Shown here: positions 8,457 through 17,098 of the stretch, in pieces | How the letters are laid out: each line of letters begins with the position of its first letter | Position numbering within the stretch: the first letter of the stretch is position 1 | DNA from: Cytophagales bacterium | GTDB lineage: Bacteria; Bacteroidota; Bacteroidia; Cytophagales; Spirosomataceae | Direction of reading: 5' to 3' | Assembly: GCA_004292855.1 (NCBI GenBank) | Contig: RDXN01000029.1 | Span: forward strand, 1-64,000 | Length of the DNA stretch: 64,000 bases | The notes under the pieces: generated by a model | Told to the model about the DNA's origin: nothing | The model's database searches: none | What the model saw: only the letters and a program-made list of their open reading frames with translations | Program-made: the position numbers and the translations under genes

Positions 8457-8642
8457 ATGGTAAATAAACAACTTCCGAATCTGACGCCAGAACAACGTCA
8501 GGCTAATATCGACCGGATGATTTCGGCTTGGAAAGAGCGCAAGAAAAAAATTGAGCAAGAAGCTCAGGAACGTTACAAAACGCCTGAATTTCAAGAGGTT
8601 TTAGCTGAACTCAGGTCTAGAAATGCAAGCCCAAAAGCCTGA
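8457..8642 (+). CDS. Small charged protein of unknown function
   Basis: A 61-residue, strongly helical protein rich in Lys, Glu, Arg and Gln (LTPEQRQANIDRMISAWKER). It overlaps the next gene by 20 bp and has a small hairpin (GTGAAA...TTTCAC) at 8425-8442 upstream. The size, charge and tight overlap with a larger unknown gene resemble the layout of a toxin-antitoxin or regulator-partner pair, but there is no family match to support a function. Confidence 0.6.
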   Translation: MVNKQLPNLTPEQRQANIDRMISAWKERKKKIEQEAQERYKTPEFQEVLAELRSRNASPKA

Positions 8643-9147
8643 TCGTAAGCCTTATGAGTACAAGTACGAGGGTGTCCCCAACAATATTTACTCGTTTGAA
8701 ACAAGCAGGGGGTTTATCTATCAAATATCCTTCACTCCTACACCCTACTTGTTCGGTGAAGACTCTATACATTCAAAAGATACGTACGAACTATCGCTCT
8801 CTGTCATTTTTAATCCGACCGACGAAAACCCACCTTTTGATTATCGAACCGCTCTAACATTGGCGACTGTTTTCGGTGATTTCTATGACCGAAGCGATGA
8901 TACAATTACGCTCTATATCTGTGCTTCTTACGACAATCGCCAACTGATCCGTGCAGAGCTTTTTGGTCGTTGGTTCCATCATTTTCAGCGTGACGACTAT
9001 GCTCGTCTTGATCTTGTTTTGCGCGATTCGACTGGCGAGCGTTACCCCGTTTGTCTGATTATAAAAGAGACAAATCCGTACCGTACAGAAGTTTTTGAAG
9101 CCTTTATGCAAGCCGTGACAGGTTATAATCAGGGAAAACCTGAATAG
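8623..9147 (+). CDS. DUF6169-like protein
   Basis: A 174-residue cytoplasmic protein with an N-terminal segment PYEYKYEGVPNNIYSFETSR, a central FGDFYDRSDDTITLYIC stretch, and RAELFGRWFHHF following it. From memory this pattern fits DUF6169, a Bacteroidota family of unknown function; the assignment is unverified. Its start lies inside the preceding 61-residue gene, so the two are translated together. The SDR gene follows 15 bp downstream and may be part of the same transcript by chance. Confidence 0.7.
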   Translation: MQAQKPDRKPYEYKYEGVPNNIYSFETSRGFIYQISFTPTPYLFGEDSIHSKDTYELSLSVIFNPTDENPPFDYRTALTLATVFGDFYDRSDDTITLYICASYDNRQLIRAELFGRWFHHFQRDDYARLDLVLRDSTGERYPVCLIIKETNPYRTEVFEAFMQAVTGYNQGKPE

Positions 9148-9162
9148 ATAAACCTCAACGTT

Positions 9163-9960
9163 ATGAACACAGAAAAAGAACTGGAAGGCCGGGTTGCGTT
9201 TGTGACCGGGGCTGGGTCGGGCATTGGTAAAGCTGCGGCTCTGCTGCTGGCTAAAGAGGGGGCCAAAGTCGTGGCTGTGAGCCGCACCGACGACGAAATC
9301 AACCAAACCGTACGCGAAATACAAGAGGCTGGTGGTGAGGCCGTTGCTATCACTGCTGACATCGCAAAAGATGAGGATATGCGCCTTGCCTACGCCCAAA
9401 CCGAACGGCAATATGGCCGGCTCGATATTGTGTTTGCCAACGCAGGGATCAACGGCGTATGGGCACCGCTCGAAGAAATTGAGTTAGAGGAGTGGCAAAA
9501 AACCATCGACATTAACCTGACCGGTACGTTTCTGACGGTGAAACACGCTCTGCCGTTACTCAAAAAAGGCGAAAAAGGGTCGATCATCATCACGGCCTCG
9601 GTCAATGGAACGCGGATATTCACCAACACCGGTTCTACGGCTTACTCAACCACGAAAGCCGCGCAGGTGGCCTTCACGCAGATGATGGCCCTCGAACTCG
9701 CCAAGCACAAGATTCGGGTCAATGTTGTGTGCCCCGGTGCTATCAAAACAGAGATCGAAGAGAGTGCTGACCGGCGCAACATTGACCAAATTAAAGAACC
9801 CGCCGAGTTCCCCGAAGGCACCGTTCCGCTCACTGACGGCGAACCCGGCAAAAGCGAACAGGTGGCCGATCTTGTCTTGTTTCTGGCCTCCGACCGGGCC
9901 AGCCATATAACAGGAACCCCCGTCTGGATCGACGGGGGTGAGTCATTGCTGGTTGGCTAA
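9163..9960 (+). CDS. SDR-family oxidoreductase
   Basis: A 265-residue classical short-chain dehydrogenase. The cofactor-binding TGAGSGIGKA is near residue 15, NAG is in VFANAGINGVW, the catalytic Ser is in IITASVNG, and Tyr/Lys are in AYSTTKAAQ near residue 160. The C terminus ends ITGTPVWIDGGESLLVG, as in glucose or 3-ketoacyl dehydrogenase-like SDRs. The exact substrate is unknown. It converges with leuB, and a hairpin spans the junction. Confidence 0.9.
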   Translation: MNTEKELEGRVAFVTGAGSGIGKAAALLLAKEGAKVVAVSRTDDEINQTVREIQEAGGEAVAITADIAKDEDMRLAYAQTERQYGRLDIVFANAGINGVWAPLEEIELEEWQKTIDINLTGTFLTVKHALPLLKKGEKGSIIITASVNGTRIFTNTGSTAYSTTKAAQVAFTQMMALELAKHKIRVNVVCPGAIKTEIEESADRRNIDQIKEPAEFPEGTVPLTDGEPGKSEQVADLVLFLASDRASHITGTPVWIDGGESLLVG

Positions 9961-9961
9961 A

Positions 9962-9999
9962 CAGGTGTTGGGGCGGTTTTACAACTGCCCTAACACCTG
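9962..9999. terminator. Hairpin at the SDR/leuB convergent junction
   Basis: CAGGTGTTGGGGC at 9962-9974 pairs with GCCCTAACACCTG at 9987-9999 (12 of 13). The stem includes the last codons and stop of leuB. There is no T-run, so terminator function is uncertain, but its position between convergent genes fits a transcription end or a barrier to readthrough. Confidence 0.4.
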
Positions 10000-11049
10000 C
10001 TCGCCCATCGCCGAGGTGCCCAGGAGCTTGTCGGCGGGGGTGTTGGCATCGGCGATGTCGCGGGTACGGAAACCTTGTTTCAGCACGGCGTCGACGGCGG
10101 CAATGACAGCGTCGGCTTCTGTTTTGAGTCCAAACGAAATGTCGAGCAGCAAAGCAACCGACAACACAGAAGCCAAGGGGTTAGCCACGCCCTTGCCCGT
10201 GATGTCGTGGGCCGAGCCGTGAATAGGTTCGTACACGCCCGTTTGGTCGCCCACCGACGCCGACGCCAACATCCCCATCGACCCGGCAATTTGACTGGCT
10301 TCGTCGGTCAGGATGTCGCCGAATAAATTGCCCGTCACGACCACGTCGAACCGCTTAGGGTCTTTGATGAGCAACATAGCAGCCGCGTCGATAAACTGAT
10401 GCTCCACCGTTACGTCGGGGTATTCGGGCGAAAGAGCCTGCACCACCTCGCGCCACAATCGGCTGCTTTCCAACACGTTGGCCTTGTCAACGCTCATTAG
10501 TCGCTTGCCCCGCGTACGGGCGGCCTCGAATGCTTTGCGCACAATTCGCTCTACCTCATACTTGCTGTAGATCATTGTGTCGTAGGCCGTATTACCGTCG
10601 TCGAGCCGTTCGCGCTTACCGAAATACACGTCGCCGGTGAGTTCGCGGAAGAACAGGATATCGGCCCCGCGCAGAATTTCGGGTTTAATACTTGATGCCT
10701 CCAGCAGTTCATCGAACAGCTTGATGGGCCGCAGGTTGGCGTACAAACCCAACTCTTTGCGCATCTGCAACAGCCCCTGCTCAGGACGGACTTTGGCCGA
10801 GGGGTCGTTGTCGTATTTGGGATGCCCGACGGCTCCGAACAGAATGGCGTCGGCTCCCCGCATTTTTTCGAGCGTTTCGGCGGGCAAGGGCGAGCCGGTA
10901 GCTTCGATAGCAACGTGACCGATCAGGGCCTCGTCGTACGTAAACTCATGCCCAAATTTTTGAGCAATTTTCTCCAGAACTTGCTGACCAACAGCCGTTA
11001 CTTCCGCCCCAATGCCATCGCCGGGGACTACGAGAATGTGTTTCTTCAT
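9979..11049 (-). CDS. leuB: 3-isopropylmalate dehydrogenase
   Basis: A 356-residue isocitrate/isopropylmalate dehydrogenase-family enzyme that oxidatively decarboxylates 3-isopropylmalate with NAD+ in leucine synthesis. The N-terminal GDGIGAEV motif, the substrate arginines in VRPEQGLLQMRKEL (the LR.A-type region) and the metal-binding signature GNLFGDILTDEASQIAGSMG are present. It would also act on methylmalate if the synthase upstream is a citramalate synthase. It is the last gene of the leu operon, separated from leuA2 by a 111-bp palindrome. Confidence 0.95.
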   Translation of the reverse strand: MKKHILVVPGDGIGAEVTAVGQQVLEKIAQKFGHEFTYDEALIGHVAIEATGSPLPAETLEKMRGADAILFGAVGHPKYDNDPSAKVRPEQGLLQMRKELGLYANLRPIKLFDELLEASSIKPEILRGADILFFRELTGDVYFGKRERLDDGNTAYDTMIYSKYEVERIVRKAFEAARTRGKRLMSVDKANVLESSRLWREVVQALSPEYPDVTVEHQFIDAAAMLLIKDPKRFDVVVTGNLFGDILTDEASQIAGSMGMLASASVGDQTGVYEPIHGSAHDITGKGVANPLASVLSVALLLDISFGLKTEADAVIAAVDAVLKQGFRTRDIADANTPADKLLGTSAMGEQVLGQL

Positions 11050-11074
11050 AAAAAGGAGGAAGGAGGAGAGGAGG

Positions 11075-11185
11075 AAGGGAGAGTTTTTGTCATCCCGACG
11101 TAGGAGGGATCTAACTCAATTACGCTTAACTTGCTTATTGGTTAGCTAGATCCCTCCTACGTCGGGATGACAAAAACTCTCCCTT
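11075..11185. repeat. Long palindromic repeat, TGTCATYCCGA family, copy 2
   Basis: Perfect 39-bp arms at 11075-11113 and 11147-11185 with a 33-base loop. Purine-rich segments outside the arms (AGGAGGA-type) extend the symmetry imperfectly. The core TTTTGTCATCCCGACGTAGG matches copies 3 and 4 near the ilv genes except for one base. It fills the leuA2-leuB gap, so any transcript of the operon would carry a very stable hairpin here. Confidence 0.9.
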
Positions 11186-11201
11186 TCCTCCTTTCCTCCC
11201 T

Positions 11202-12716
11202 TTATTCAATTGTGTTTAGCATTTTTTGTGTGGCCTTGATGGCCGACACGGTTTGGTCGGAGTCGAGGCCGCGCGTTTTGAACTCGCGGTTGGCCACTTT
11301 CCAGGTGATAATGGTTTCGCAAAGGGCGTCGGTGCGGCCTCCGGTCGGGATGCGCACGGCGTAGTCGGTCAGTTCGGGGAAGGGCATGTGTTTGCACTCA
11401 TAGATTTTCTTGAGGGCGTTCATGAATGCGTCGTACTGCCCGTCGCCCTGCGCGTGTTCCTCAAACTCCTCGTCGTCGATTCGTACCTGAACCGCAGCCG
11501 CCGATTTCAACCCTCTGGTTTTGGTTAGCGAGTAATTGAGCACTTCCACACGGGATTCGGTGGACTCCTGCCCCAGCACGTCGGCGATGATGTAGGGTAA
11601 ATCCTCGCGGGTGATAACCGCTTTCTGGTCGCCCAACTCAATTACCCGTTGCGTCACCTTCTTCAACTCCTCGTCGGAGAGGGTGATGCCCAACTCGCGC
11701 AGGTTGTTGTCGATGTTGGCCTTCCCCGACATTTTCCCCAATGCGTAGGAGCGCGTTCGGCCAAAGCGTTCGGGCAGTAAGGCATTGAAATACAGATTGT
11801 TCTTCTTATCGCCGTCGGCGTGAATGCCTGCCGTTTGGGTGAACACATTATCGCCCACAACGGGTTTATTGTCGGGGATGCGCAGGCCCGAAAACGTCTC
11901 AACAATCTTGCTCACCTGATACAACGACTGCTCGGCCACGCCCGTCGTTACGTTGGGCATAAAATCGCGCAACACAGCCAGCGAACTTGCCAGGGGCGCG
12001 TTTCCCGCGCGTTCGCCCAGCCCGTTCACGGTCAAATGCAGCCCATGCGCCCCCGCCCGAACGGCCTCCATGATGTTTGCCACGCCCAAGTCATAATCAT
12101 TATGGGCGTGAAAATCGAAGTGAAGTTGGGGGTAACGACTCACCAGTTGATGCACAAACGTGTAACTCTCAGCGGGCGTCAACACACCGAGCGTATCGGG
12201 CAAGAGCACCCTACGGATGGGTTGTGTAGTCAGAAAGTCGAGGTATTGTAAGACGTACTCAGGCGAGTTGCGCATCCCGTTGCTCCAGTCTTCCAGATAC
12301 ACATTGACCTGAAAACCGGCCTCTTGCGCGTCGGCCACCACCTGCGCGATATCGGCAAAGTGTTCGGCAGGGGTTTTCTTAAGCTGATGCGTCAAGTGGT
12401 TGAGCGAGCCTTTCGTGAGCAGGTTCATGACACACGCGCCAGAGGTCCGCATCCAGTCGAGGGATGCTTGCCCGTCTACGAAGGTGAGCACTTCCACACG
12501 GTCGAGCATCCCCACACTGTCGGCCCAGCGGGTAATCTGCTGCACGGCTTCCAACTCGCCCGCCGACACCCGCGCCGAGGCCACCTCGACCCGGTCGACC
12601 CGGACCTCGGTGAGCAGCACCTGCGCGAGGGCCAACTTCTCCAACGCCGAAAACGACACCCCGCTGGTTTGCTCACCATCGCGCAGGGTCGTATCCATAA
12701 TTTCGATATAACGCAT
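11202..12716 (-). CDS. 2-isopropylmalate/(R)-citramalate synthase-type enzyme with LeuA regulatory domain
   Basis: A 504-residue protein with an HMGL-like TIM barrel (DTTLRDGEQTSG at the N terminus, HAHNDYDLGVAN and GLGERAGN for metal and substrate binding) and a C-terminal LeuA-type allosteric domain (TGGRTDALCETIITW). It condenses acetyl-CoA with a 2-keto acid. The whole sequence strongly recalls Leptospira citramalate synthase CimA, including NLLTKGS, VYLEDWSNG and the NLY motif before the PERFG segment. That would make citramalate from pyruvate, an alternative source of 2-oxobutyrate for isoleucine. Genuine 2-isopropylmalate synthase (LeuA2) activity cannot be excluded. The ATG at 12716 (MRYIEIMDTTLRDG) is the natural start. 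Confidence 0.85.
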   Translation of the reverse strand: MRYIEIMDTTLRDGEQTSGVSFSALEKLALAQVLLTEVRVDRVEVASARVSAGELEAVQQITRWADSVGMLDRVEVLTFVDGQASLDWMRTSGACVMNLLTKGSLNHLTHQLKKTPAEHFADIAQVVADAQEAGFQVNVYLEDWSNGMRNSPEYVLQYLDFLTTQPIRRVLLPDTLGVLTPAESYTFVHQLVSRYPQLHFDFHAHNDYDLGVANIMEAVRAGAHGLHLTVNGLGERAGNAPLASSLAVLRDFMPNVTTGVAEQSLYQVSKIVETFSGLRIPDNKPVVGDNVFTQTAGIHADGDKKNNLYFNALLPERFGRTRSYALGKMSGKANIDNNLRELGITLSDEELKKVTQRVIELGDQKAVITREDLPYIIADVLGQESTESRVEVLNYSLTKTRGLKSAAAVQVRIDDEEFEEHAQGDGQYDAFMNALKKIYECKHMPFPELTDYAVRIPTGGRTDALCETIITWKVANREFKTRGLDSDQTVSAIKATQKMLNTIE

Positions 12717-12723
12717 GGCTTTA

Positions 12724-12838
12724 TTTTGGGACACGGAGGACCACAGAGAACACACGGAGTTACACGGAGAAAAGTAAAGTTTTATCTAAAAACCTCCGTG
12801 TAACTCCGTGCATCTTGGTGGTCCTCCGTGTCCCAAAA
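12724..12838. repeat. Long inverted repeat between leuD and leuA2
   Basis: Arms at 12724-12769 and 12794-12838 begin TTTTGGGACACGGAGGACCA and end with ACACGGAG. Only a short internal block differs between the arms, so about 37 of 45 positions pair. It occupies the whole gap between the leuD stop and the leuA2 start. The sequence is unrelated to the other palindromes in the operon. Confidence 0.85.
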
Positions 12839-12840
12839 AA

Positions 12841-13452
12841 TTAGTAGGGTCTTGTAGTTGCAAACTGCTCAATCTCACTCTTCATCGACAGCAGGTAGTC
12901 GATGTCGTCGTAACCGTTCACAAGATTGTGCTTCTTGTAGCCGTTGATACCGAAGCTCTCACTCTCGCCCGTTGCCAGAAGCGTGACGGTCTGCGCGGGT
13001 AAGTTTATCTCCAGTTCGGTGTTTGGATCGGCGTCGATAGCCGCGAAAATTTTGTCGGCAAATTCCGGGCTGACCGTTACGGGTAAGATACCCACGTTCA
13101 GGCAATTACCTTTAAAGATATCGGCAAAAAAACTCGATACTACGCATCGGAACCCGTAGTCATAAATGGCCCAGGCAGCATGTTCGCGACTCGACCCACT
13201 ACCGAAGTTTTTACCGCCAACCAGAATTTTTCGGGACTGCTCTTCACCCGCGTAGGTTGGGTTGTTCAGCACGAAATCGGCTTTGGGCGTATCGTCGTTG
13301 TTGTACCGCCAATCGCGGAACAGGTTGTCGCCAAAGCCCTTCCGCTCGGTGGCTTTCAGGAAACGGGCGGGTATAATTTGGTCCGTATCGACGTTCTCGA
13401 TGGGCATCGGAACGGCGGCAGAGCGCAGGATGGTGAATTTGTCGTAAGCCAT
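12841..13452 (-). CDS. leuD: 3-isopropylmalate dehydratase small subunit
   Basis: A 203-residue swivel-domain subunit that pairs with LeuC to isomerise 2- to 3-isopropylmalate. It has the typical start (IENVDTDQIIPARFLK), the substrate-recognition segment NFGSGSSREHAAWAI, and the C-terminal region with GINGYKKHNLVNGYDDIDYLL. Length is normal for the bacterial leuD type. It lies between leuC and leuA2 with inverted repeats on both sides. Confidence 0.96.
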   Translation of the reverse strand: MAYDKFTILRSAAVPMPIENVDTDQIIPARFLKATERKGFGDNLFRDWRYNNDDTPKADFVLNNPTYAGEEQSRKILVGGKNFGSGSSREHAAWAIYDYGFRCVVSSFFADIFKGNCLNVGILPVTVSPEFADKIFAAIDADPNTELEINLPAQTVTLLATGESESFGINGYKKHNLVNGYDDIDYLLSMKSEIEQFATTRPY

Positions 13453-13463
13453 GAAAAGTTTTA

Positions 13464-13543
13464 AGTTTCAGGTTTCAGGTTTCAGTGCCTTCGGCGTTTC
13501 TGTGGTTGAAACCTGAAACAGCGAAGCGTTGAAACCTGAAACT
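13464..13543. repeat. Inverted repeat between leuC and leuD (GGTTTCA units)
   Basis: Arms AGTTTCAGGTTTCA at 13464-13477 and its exact complement at 13530-13543 enclose further inner copies of GGTTTCA/TGAAACC. The right arm covers the leuC stop codon. It is a third, different palindrome inside the leu operon. Confidence 0.75.
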
Positions 13544-14942
13544 ACATTAGTTCTCTAGGGTCGGAAACAACGCCGGTGACGGCAGCGGCAGCGGCAACGA
13601 GTGGGCTGGCGAGCAGGGTGCGCGCACCCGGCCCCTGACGCCCCTCGAAGTTGCGGTTTGAGGTTGATACGGCGTATTTTCCCGCCGGAATCTTGTCTTC
13701 GTTCATAGCCAAGCAAGCCGAGCAACCGGGCTGACGCAAAGCAAAACCGGCTTCGGTCAGCACGTCGAGGATACCCTCTTCTTTGATCTGAGCCTCCACA
13801 ATGTGCGACCCCGGCACGAGCCAGGCCGTTACGCTGTCGGCTTTTTTGCGGCCTTTCACAATCGACGCAAACGCCCGAAAATCTTCGATCCGGCCATTGG
13901 TGCAGCTACCGAGAAACACAAAGTCAACCGGCTTGCCAATCATGGTTTCGTTTTCGGCAAAGCCCATATAGGCAAGCGATTTCTTGTAGCTCGCGGCTCC
14001 ATCTTTCACGGCTTCGGCCAGCGGAATCTGCCGCGTTACACCCGTACCGAGGCCGGGGTTGGTGCCGTAGGTAATCTGTGGTTCAATATCGGCGGCATCG
14101 AAGGTCAGGTCTTGGTCGAAGGTGGCTCCCTCGTCGGTACGGAGCGATTCCCAGTAGGGCACGAGTTTGTCCCAGTCTTCGCCTTTCGGGGCTAAATCGC
14201 GACCGTTGAGGTAATTGAGCGCGGTGGTATCGGGGGCAACCATACCACCCCGTGCGCCCATTTCGATGCTCATGTTGCAGACCGTCATGCGGCCTTCCAT
14301 GCTCATGGTTCGGAACACATCGCCCGCATACTCGACGAAGTAGCCCGTGGCCCCACTCGCCGAAATCTGCGAAATAATATAGAGTGCCACGTCTTTCGGT
14401 AACACGCCTTTTCCGAGCGTACCGTTTACCGAAATCCGCATTTTCTGTGGCTTAGGCTGCATAATGCACTGCGTAGCCAACACCATCTCGACCTCCGACG
14501 TGCCAATACCAAACGCAATGGCCCCAAACGCCCCGTGCGTGCTCGTGTGCGAGTCGCCACACACGATGGTCATGCCAGGAAGAGTGATCCCATTTTCCGG
14601 CCCAACCACGTGAACGATGCCGTTTTTCTGGTGACCCAAGCCCCAGTGCGAAATGTTGTAGCGGTTGGCGTTGCGCTCCAAAGCCGCCAACTGATTGGCC
14701 GACAGCGGGTCGGCAACGGGTAAGTGCTGGTTGAGCGTAGGGGTGTTGTGATCGGCGGTGGCAAACGTGCGTTGGTTGAACAACACCGATGCGCCCCGGC
14801 CCTCAAGACCCAGGAAAGCCACAGGGCTGGTTACTTCATGAATAAAATGGCGGTCGATGAACAACACGTCGGGGCCATCGTCGACCTGCCGGATCACGTG
14901 GGCATCCCAGACTTTATCGAACAAGGTTTTTGGGGTACTCAT
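13542..14942 (-). CDS. leuC: 3-isopropylmalate dehydratase large subunit
   Basis: A 466-residue aconitase-family [4Fe-4S] enzyme subunit. The three cluster ligands are visible as the Cys in [13 protein letters not shown] and the two Cys in [11 protein letters not shown]. Other family blocks include [21 protein letters not shown] and the C-terminal [20 protein letters not shown]. With LeuD it converts 2- to 3-isopropylmalate, and it would process citramalate as well. It is the first gene of the leu cluster. A canonical leuA is not upstream. Confidence 0.97.
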   Translation of the reverse strand: MSTPKTLFDKVWDAHVIRQVDDGPDVLFIDRHFIHEVTSPVAFLGLEGRGASVLFNQRTFATADHNTPTLNQHLPVADPLSANQLAALERNANRYNISHWGLGHQKNGIVHVVGPENGITLPGMTIVCGDSHTSTHGAFGAIAFGIGTSEVEMVLATQCIMQPKPQKMRISVNGTLGKGVLPKDVALYIISQISASGATGYFVEYAGDVFRTMSMEGRMTVCNMSIEMGARGGMVAPDTTALNYLNGRDLAPKGEDWDKLVPYWESLRTDEGATFDQDLTFDAADIEPQITYGTNPGLGTGVTRQIPLAEAVKDGAASYKKSLAYMGFAENETMIGKPVDFVFLGSCTNGRIEDFRAFASIVKGRKKADSVTAWLVPGSHIVEAQIKEEGILDVLTEAGFALRQPGCSACLAMNEDKIPAGKYAVSTSNRNFEGRQGPGARTLLASPLVAAAAAVTGVVSDPRELM

Positions 14943-14944
14943 AG

Positions 14945-14965
14945 TTGTAGCGATTTATGCTACAA
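14945..14965 (-). promoter_or_regulatory. Small palindrome just upstream of leuC
   Basis: TTGTAGC (14945-14951) and GCTACAA (14959-14965) form a perfect 7-bp inverted repeat with a 7-base spacer, ending two bases before the leuC ATG. A GACATTTG element (one mismatch to TAnnTTTG) overlaps it at 14963-14970. It could be an operator or an RNA hairpin masking the start codon. Confidence 0.35.
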
Positions 14966-15069
14966 ATGTCTGGTACTGCCCGCGATCAGGCATCCCGTTG
15001 TTCGTTCAATAAATAGCGATTTTAGTTCATTAATGTTGATTGGGCGTTAAGCGGTATTGCACGGAATGC

Positions 15070-15741
15070 TTATGAGTGAATAACCTTCGCCATTGCGCGA
15101 ACCGGAAAAGTCCCCACTCCCTTAAATTTAGGCGGAACCGCACTAAACAGAAAACCGGACAGGGGCAGGTTTTCTAAGCCGCAAAGGTGTTCCACAATTA
15201 AGATCTCGGCCCCAAGCAAGGTGGTATGAACGGGTCTTGCCTTTCCCGTCGTATTGTCAATGTTATGGGAATCAATACCCACCAACAAAGCTCCGTTATC
15301 CTTCAGGTAAACAGCAGCTCCCTCGGTCAGGTAGGGGTGGTTTTCGTAGTAAGTGGGCGTGTTCCAATGGGCTGCCCAACCCGTATGAACCAGCACAGCT
15401 TTATCTGTCACCGAATAGGGCTTCAGGTGTTCTTCTGTAATGATTAGCGTAGTCGTATACGGAACAGATATAACAAGGGCGTCGAGATCGACAAATCGTT
15501 CGAGGGTAAGTTGGGAAAGGTCTTTACCATGCGCAAACCGATGAAATGGCGAGTCAATGTACGTACCCGTGTTGGTAACCATTTCGATTTTACCAATCTG
15601 AAATTCGGTTCCTTCCTCATAGAATTTCTTCGATTCTTCGCGGCTCAGATAATCGCAGATAACGGGGGCAGGTAACCCTTTGTACGTGACGAGTCCTTCT
15701 TCAATCACATGGCTCAAGTCAATTAAATGGTAGGGCTTCAT
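15070..15741 (-). CDS. Cyclase-family metal-dependent hydrolase (divergent)
   Basis: A 223-residue protein of the cyclase/kynurenine formamidase fold: LIDLSHVIEEGLVTYKGLPAP at the start and the SPFHRFAHGKDL segment. The family's metal motif is HxGTHxDxPxH; here it reads NTGTYIDSPFH, so the first two His ligands are replaced by Asn and Tyr, while Asp and the last His remain. The C-terminal part (GIDSHNID, LLGAEILIVEHLCGLENL) is normal. The reaction is therefore uncertain: an amide or lactone hydrolase with altered metal binding. It sits 46 bp downstream of the VOC gene on the same strand. Confidence 0.85.
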   Translation of the reverse strand: MKPYHLIDLSHVIEEGLVTYKGLPAPVICDYLSREESKKFYEEGTEFQIGKIEMVTNTGTYIDSPFHRFAHGKDLSQLTLERFVDLDALVISVPYTTTLIITEEHLKPYSVTDKAVLVHTGWAAHWNTPTYYENHPYLTEGAAVYLKDNGALLVGIDSHNIDNTTGKARPVHTTLLGAEILIVEHLCGLENLPLSGFLFSAVPPKFKGVGTFPVRAMAKVIHS

Positions 15742-15787
15742 CGTCTGATTAATAGTGGTTTTGCAAATATAGCGTTACGATAGAAAG

Positions 15788-16171
15788 TTATCGTTCGTAA
15801 AACTCCACTGGCAGATCATCCGGGTCGGCAATAAACGTGAACCGCTTACCTGTAAATTCATCGACCCGGATTGGTTCAGCCTCGACGCCATGTTGGTTCA
15901 AGTGAGCAACAACTCGGTCAAGGTCATCAACGGCAAAGGCGATGTGGCGAAGCCCTACAGCTTCGGGGCGCGAAGACCGTGGGGGCGGGTTTGGAAAGGA
16001 AAACAGTTCAATCACATAATGACCGTTCAGGGCCAGATCGAGCTTGTACGAATCGCGTTCGGCGCGGTAGGTTTCGTGCAGGATTTCCAGGCCTAAAATC
16101 TCGGTGTAAAACCGTTTCGACACCGCGTAGTCGGAGCAGATGATGGCCGTGTGATGAATGGAATGGAGCAT
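15788..16171 (-). CDS. VOC-family protein (glyoxalase I-like)
   Basis: A 127-residue vicinal-oxygen-chelate protein with two beta-alpha-beta-beta-beta modules. Possible metal ligands are the His in MLHSIHHTAIICSDY, Glu in YVIELFSFPN, His in VGLRHIAFAVDD and Glu in DDLPVEFYER. The pattern fits the YwkD/SMU1112c-type single-domain group. It may be a lyase or isomerase of unknown substrate. It follows the NmrA gene with a 4-bp gap and is probably cotranscribed with it and the cyclase. Confidence 0.88.
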   Translation of the reverse strand: MLHSIHHTAIICSDYAVSKRFYTEILGLEILHETYRAERDSYKLDLALNGHYVIELFSFPNPPPRSSRPEAVGLRHIAFAVDDLDRVVAHLNQHGVEAEPIRVDEFTGKRFTFIADPDDLPVEFYER

Positions 16172-16175
16172 TGAG

Positions 16176-17093
16176 TTATTGAGGGCGGCTTGCTAATACC
16201 TCGCGCACGCTTGTCCAGCGGATACCGGGATACCGGTTGTTATCTAAAGGGTTTAATTTAGGCAAACCGCTGAACATATTGTGCATATACTGCATACCCT
16301 GCCAGGCCGGGAACACGTCACCTTCGCCGGGAGCCAGGGTTTTTGTGAGCTTTATGAGGCCACCAAACGTAGCGAGGCTACCCGCCCGCAATAGCCCAAA
16401 CGGCTTGCCGGTTACGCTGCTCGCGGCCTGTTTCAGGTCCATCACATCGGCTACTTGCCCGGCAATACGCAGGTAGCGCGGGGTGGTTGGGTCGAGAGCC
16501 GCCAAGGCTGTGTACTCGGCGGTATTGTCGGTCGTGGTGAAGTCGAGGAGTTTACCGGCATCGCCCCAGTAGAGCACGCGCCGGATCGGGAACAGCACCA
16601 CCGGAGCCTGTCCTGTGAGCAGGTCCGTAAACATGCCGTTCAGGATCGACGTAGCGGCAATGGGTGCTTTATCGAGATGCTCGTTGAACTCCCGGCGGAG
16701 GTCGAGGTTTCGGTTGGAACCGAGCGACAGTTTGGTGTAATCAATCGCGTAGTCGGAGGGGATGAACCGGGGAACCCCCGCGTCGAGAGCAGCCTGGAGC
16801 AGGCGTTTCTGGAGATCAACAATCACCTCGCGCAGGCCCGACACCGCCGACACCACGCAAGCCCCTCCCCTACAGGCTTCCGCCAGTTCGGTGGGGTTAT
16901 CGAAATCGACCGTAACAACGTCCACGCCCTGTTCGCGCAGGCGGGTTAGGACCTCTTGGCTCGTGCTGCCTGACCGAACCAACGCCCGTACGTCGGCCCC
17001 GTTTTGGCGTAGATACCTGGCGATTCGTTGGCCGAGGTCGCCGGTAGCTCCGGCCAGGATGATGAGTTGGGGGCTATGAGTTTTGTTTTCCAT
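16176..17093 (-). CDS. NmrA-like NAD(P)-binding protein (isoflavone reductase type)
   Basis: A 305-residue atypical SDR. The Rossmann glycine motif is near the N terminus (ILAGATGDLGQRIARYLRQ), followed by an acidic/basic switch region (ALVRSGSTSQ). There is no classical YxxxK, as expected for the NmrA/phenylcoumaran reductase group. The start was set at ATG 17093, which precedes the Rossmann strand; the frame extends into the helicase gene. It may reduce a phenolic or quinone substrate or sense NADP. The spacing suggests one unit with the VOC and cyclase genes. Confidence 0.85.
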   Translation of the reverse strand: MENKTHSPQLIILAGATGDLGQRIARYLRQNGADVRALVRSGSTSQEVLTRLREQGVDVVTVDFDNPTELAEACRGGACVVSAVSGLREVIVDLQKRLLQAALDAGVPRFIPSDYAIDYTKLSLGSNRNLDLRREFNEHLDKAPIAATSILNGMFTDLLTGQAPVVLFPIRRVLYWGDAGKLLDFTTTDNTAEYTALAALDPTTPRYLRIAGQVADVMDLKQAASSVTGKPFGLLRAGSLATFGGLIKLTKTLAPGEGDVFPAWQGMQYMHNMFSGLPKLNPLDNNRYPGIRWTSVREVLASRPQ

Positions 17094-17098
17094 GTAGT

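Noticed and set aside
14943-15069. tRNA-dependent T-box or leucine leader upstream of leuC
   Set aside because: No T-box consensus or Leu-rich leader frame was seen; only a 7-bp palindrome next to the ATG.
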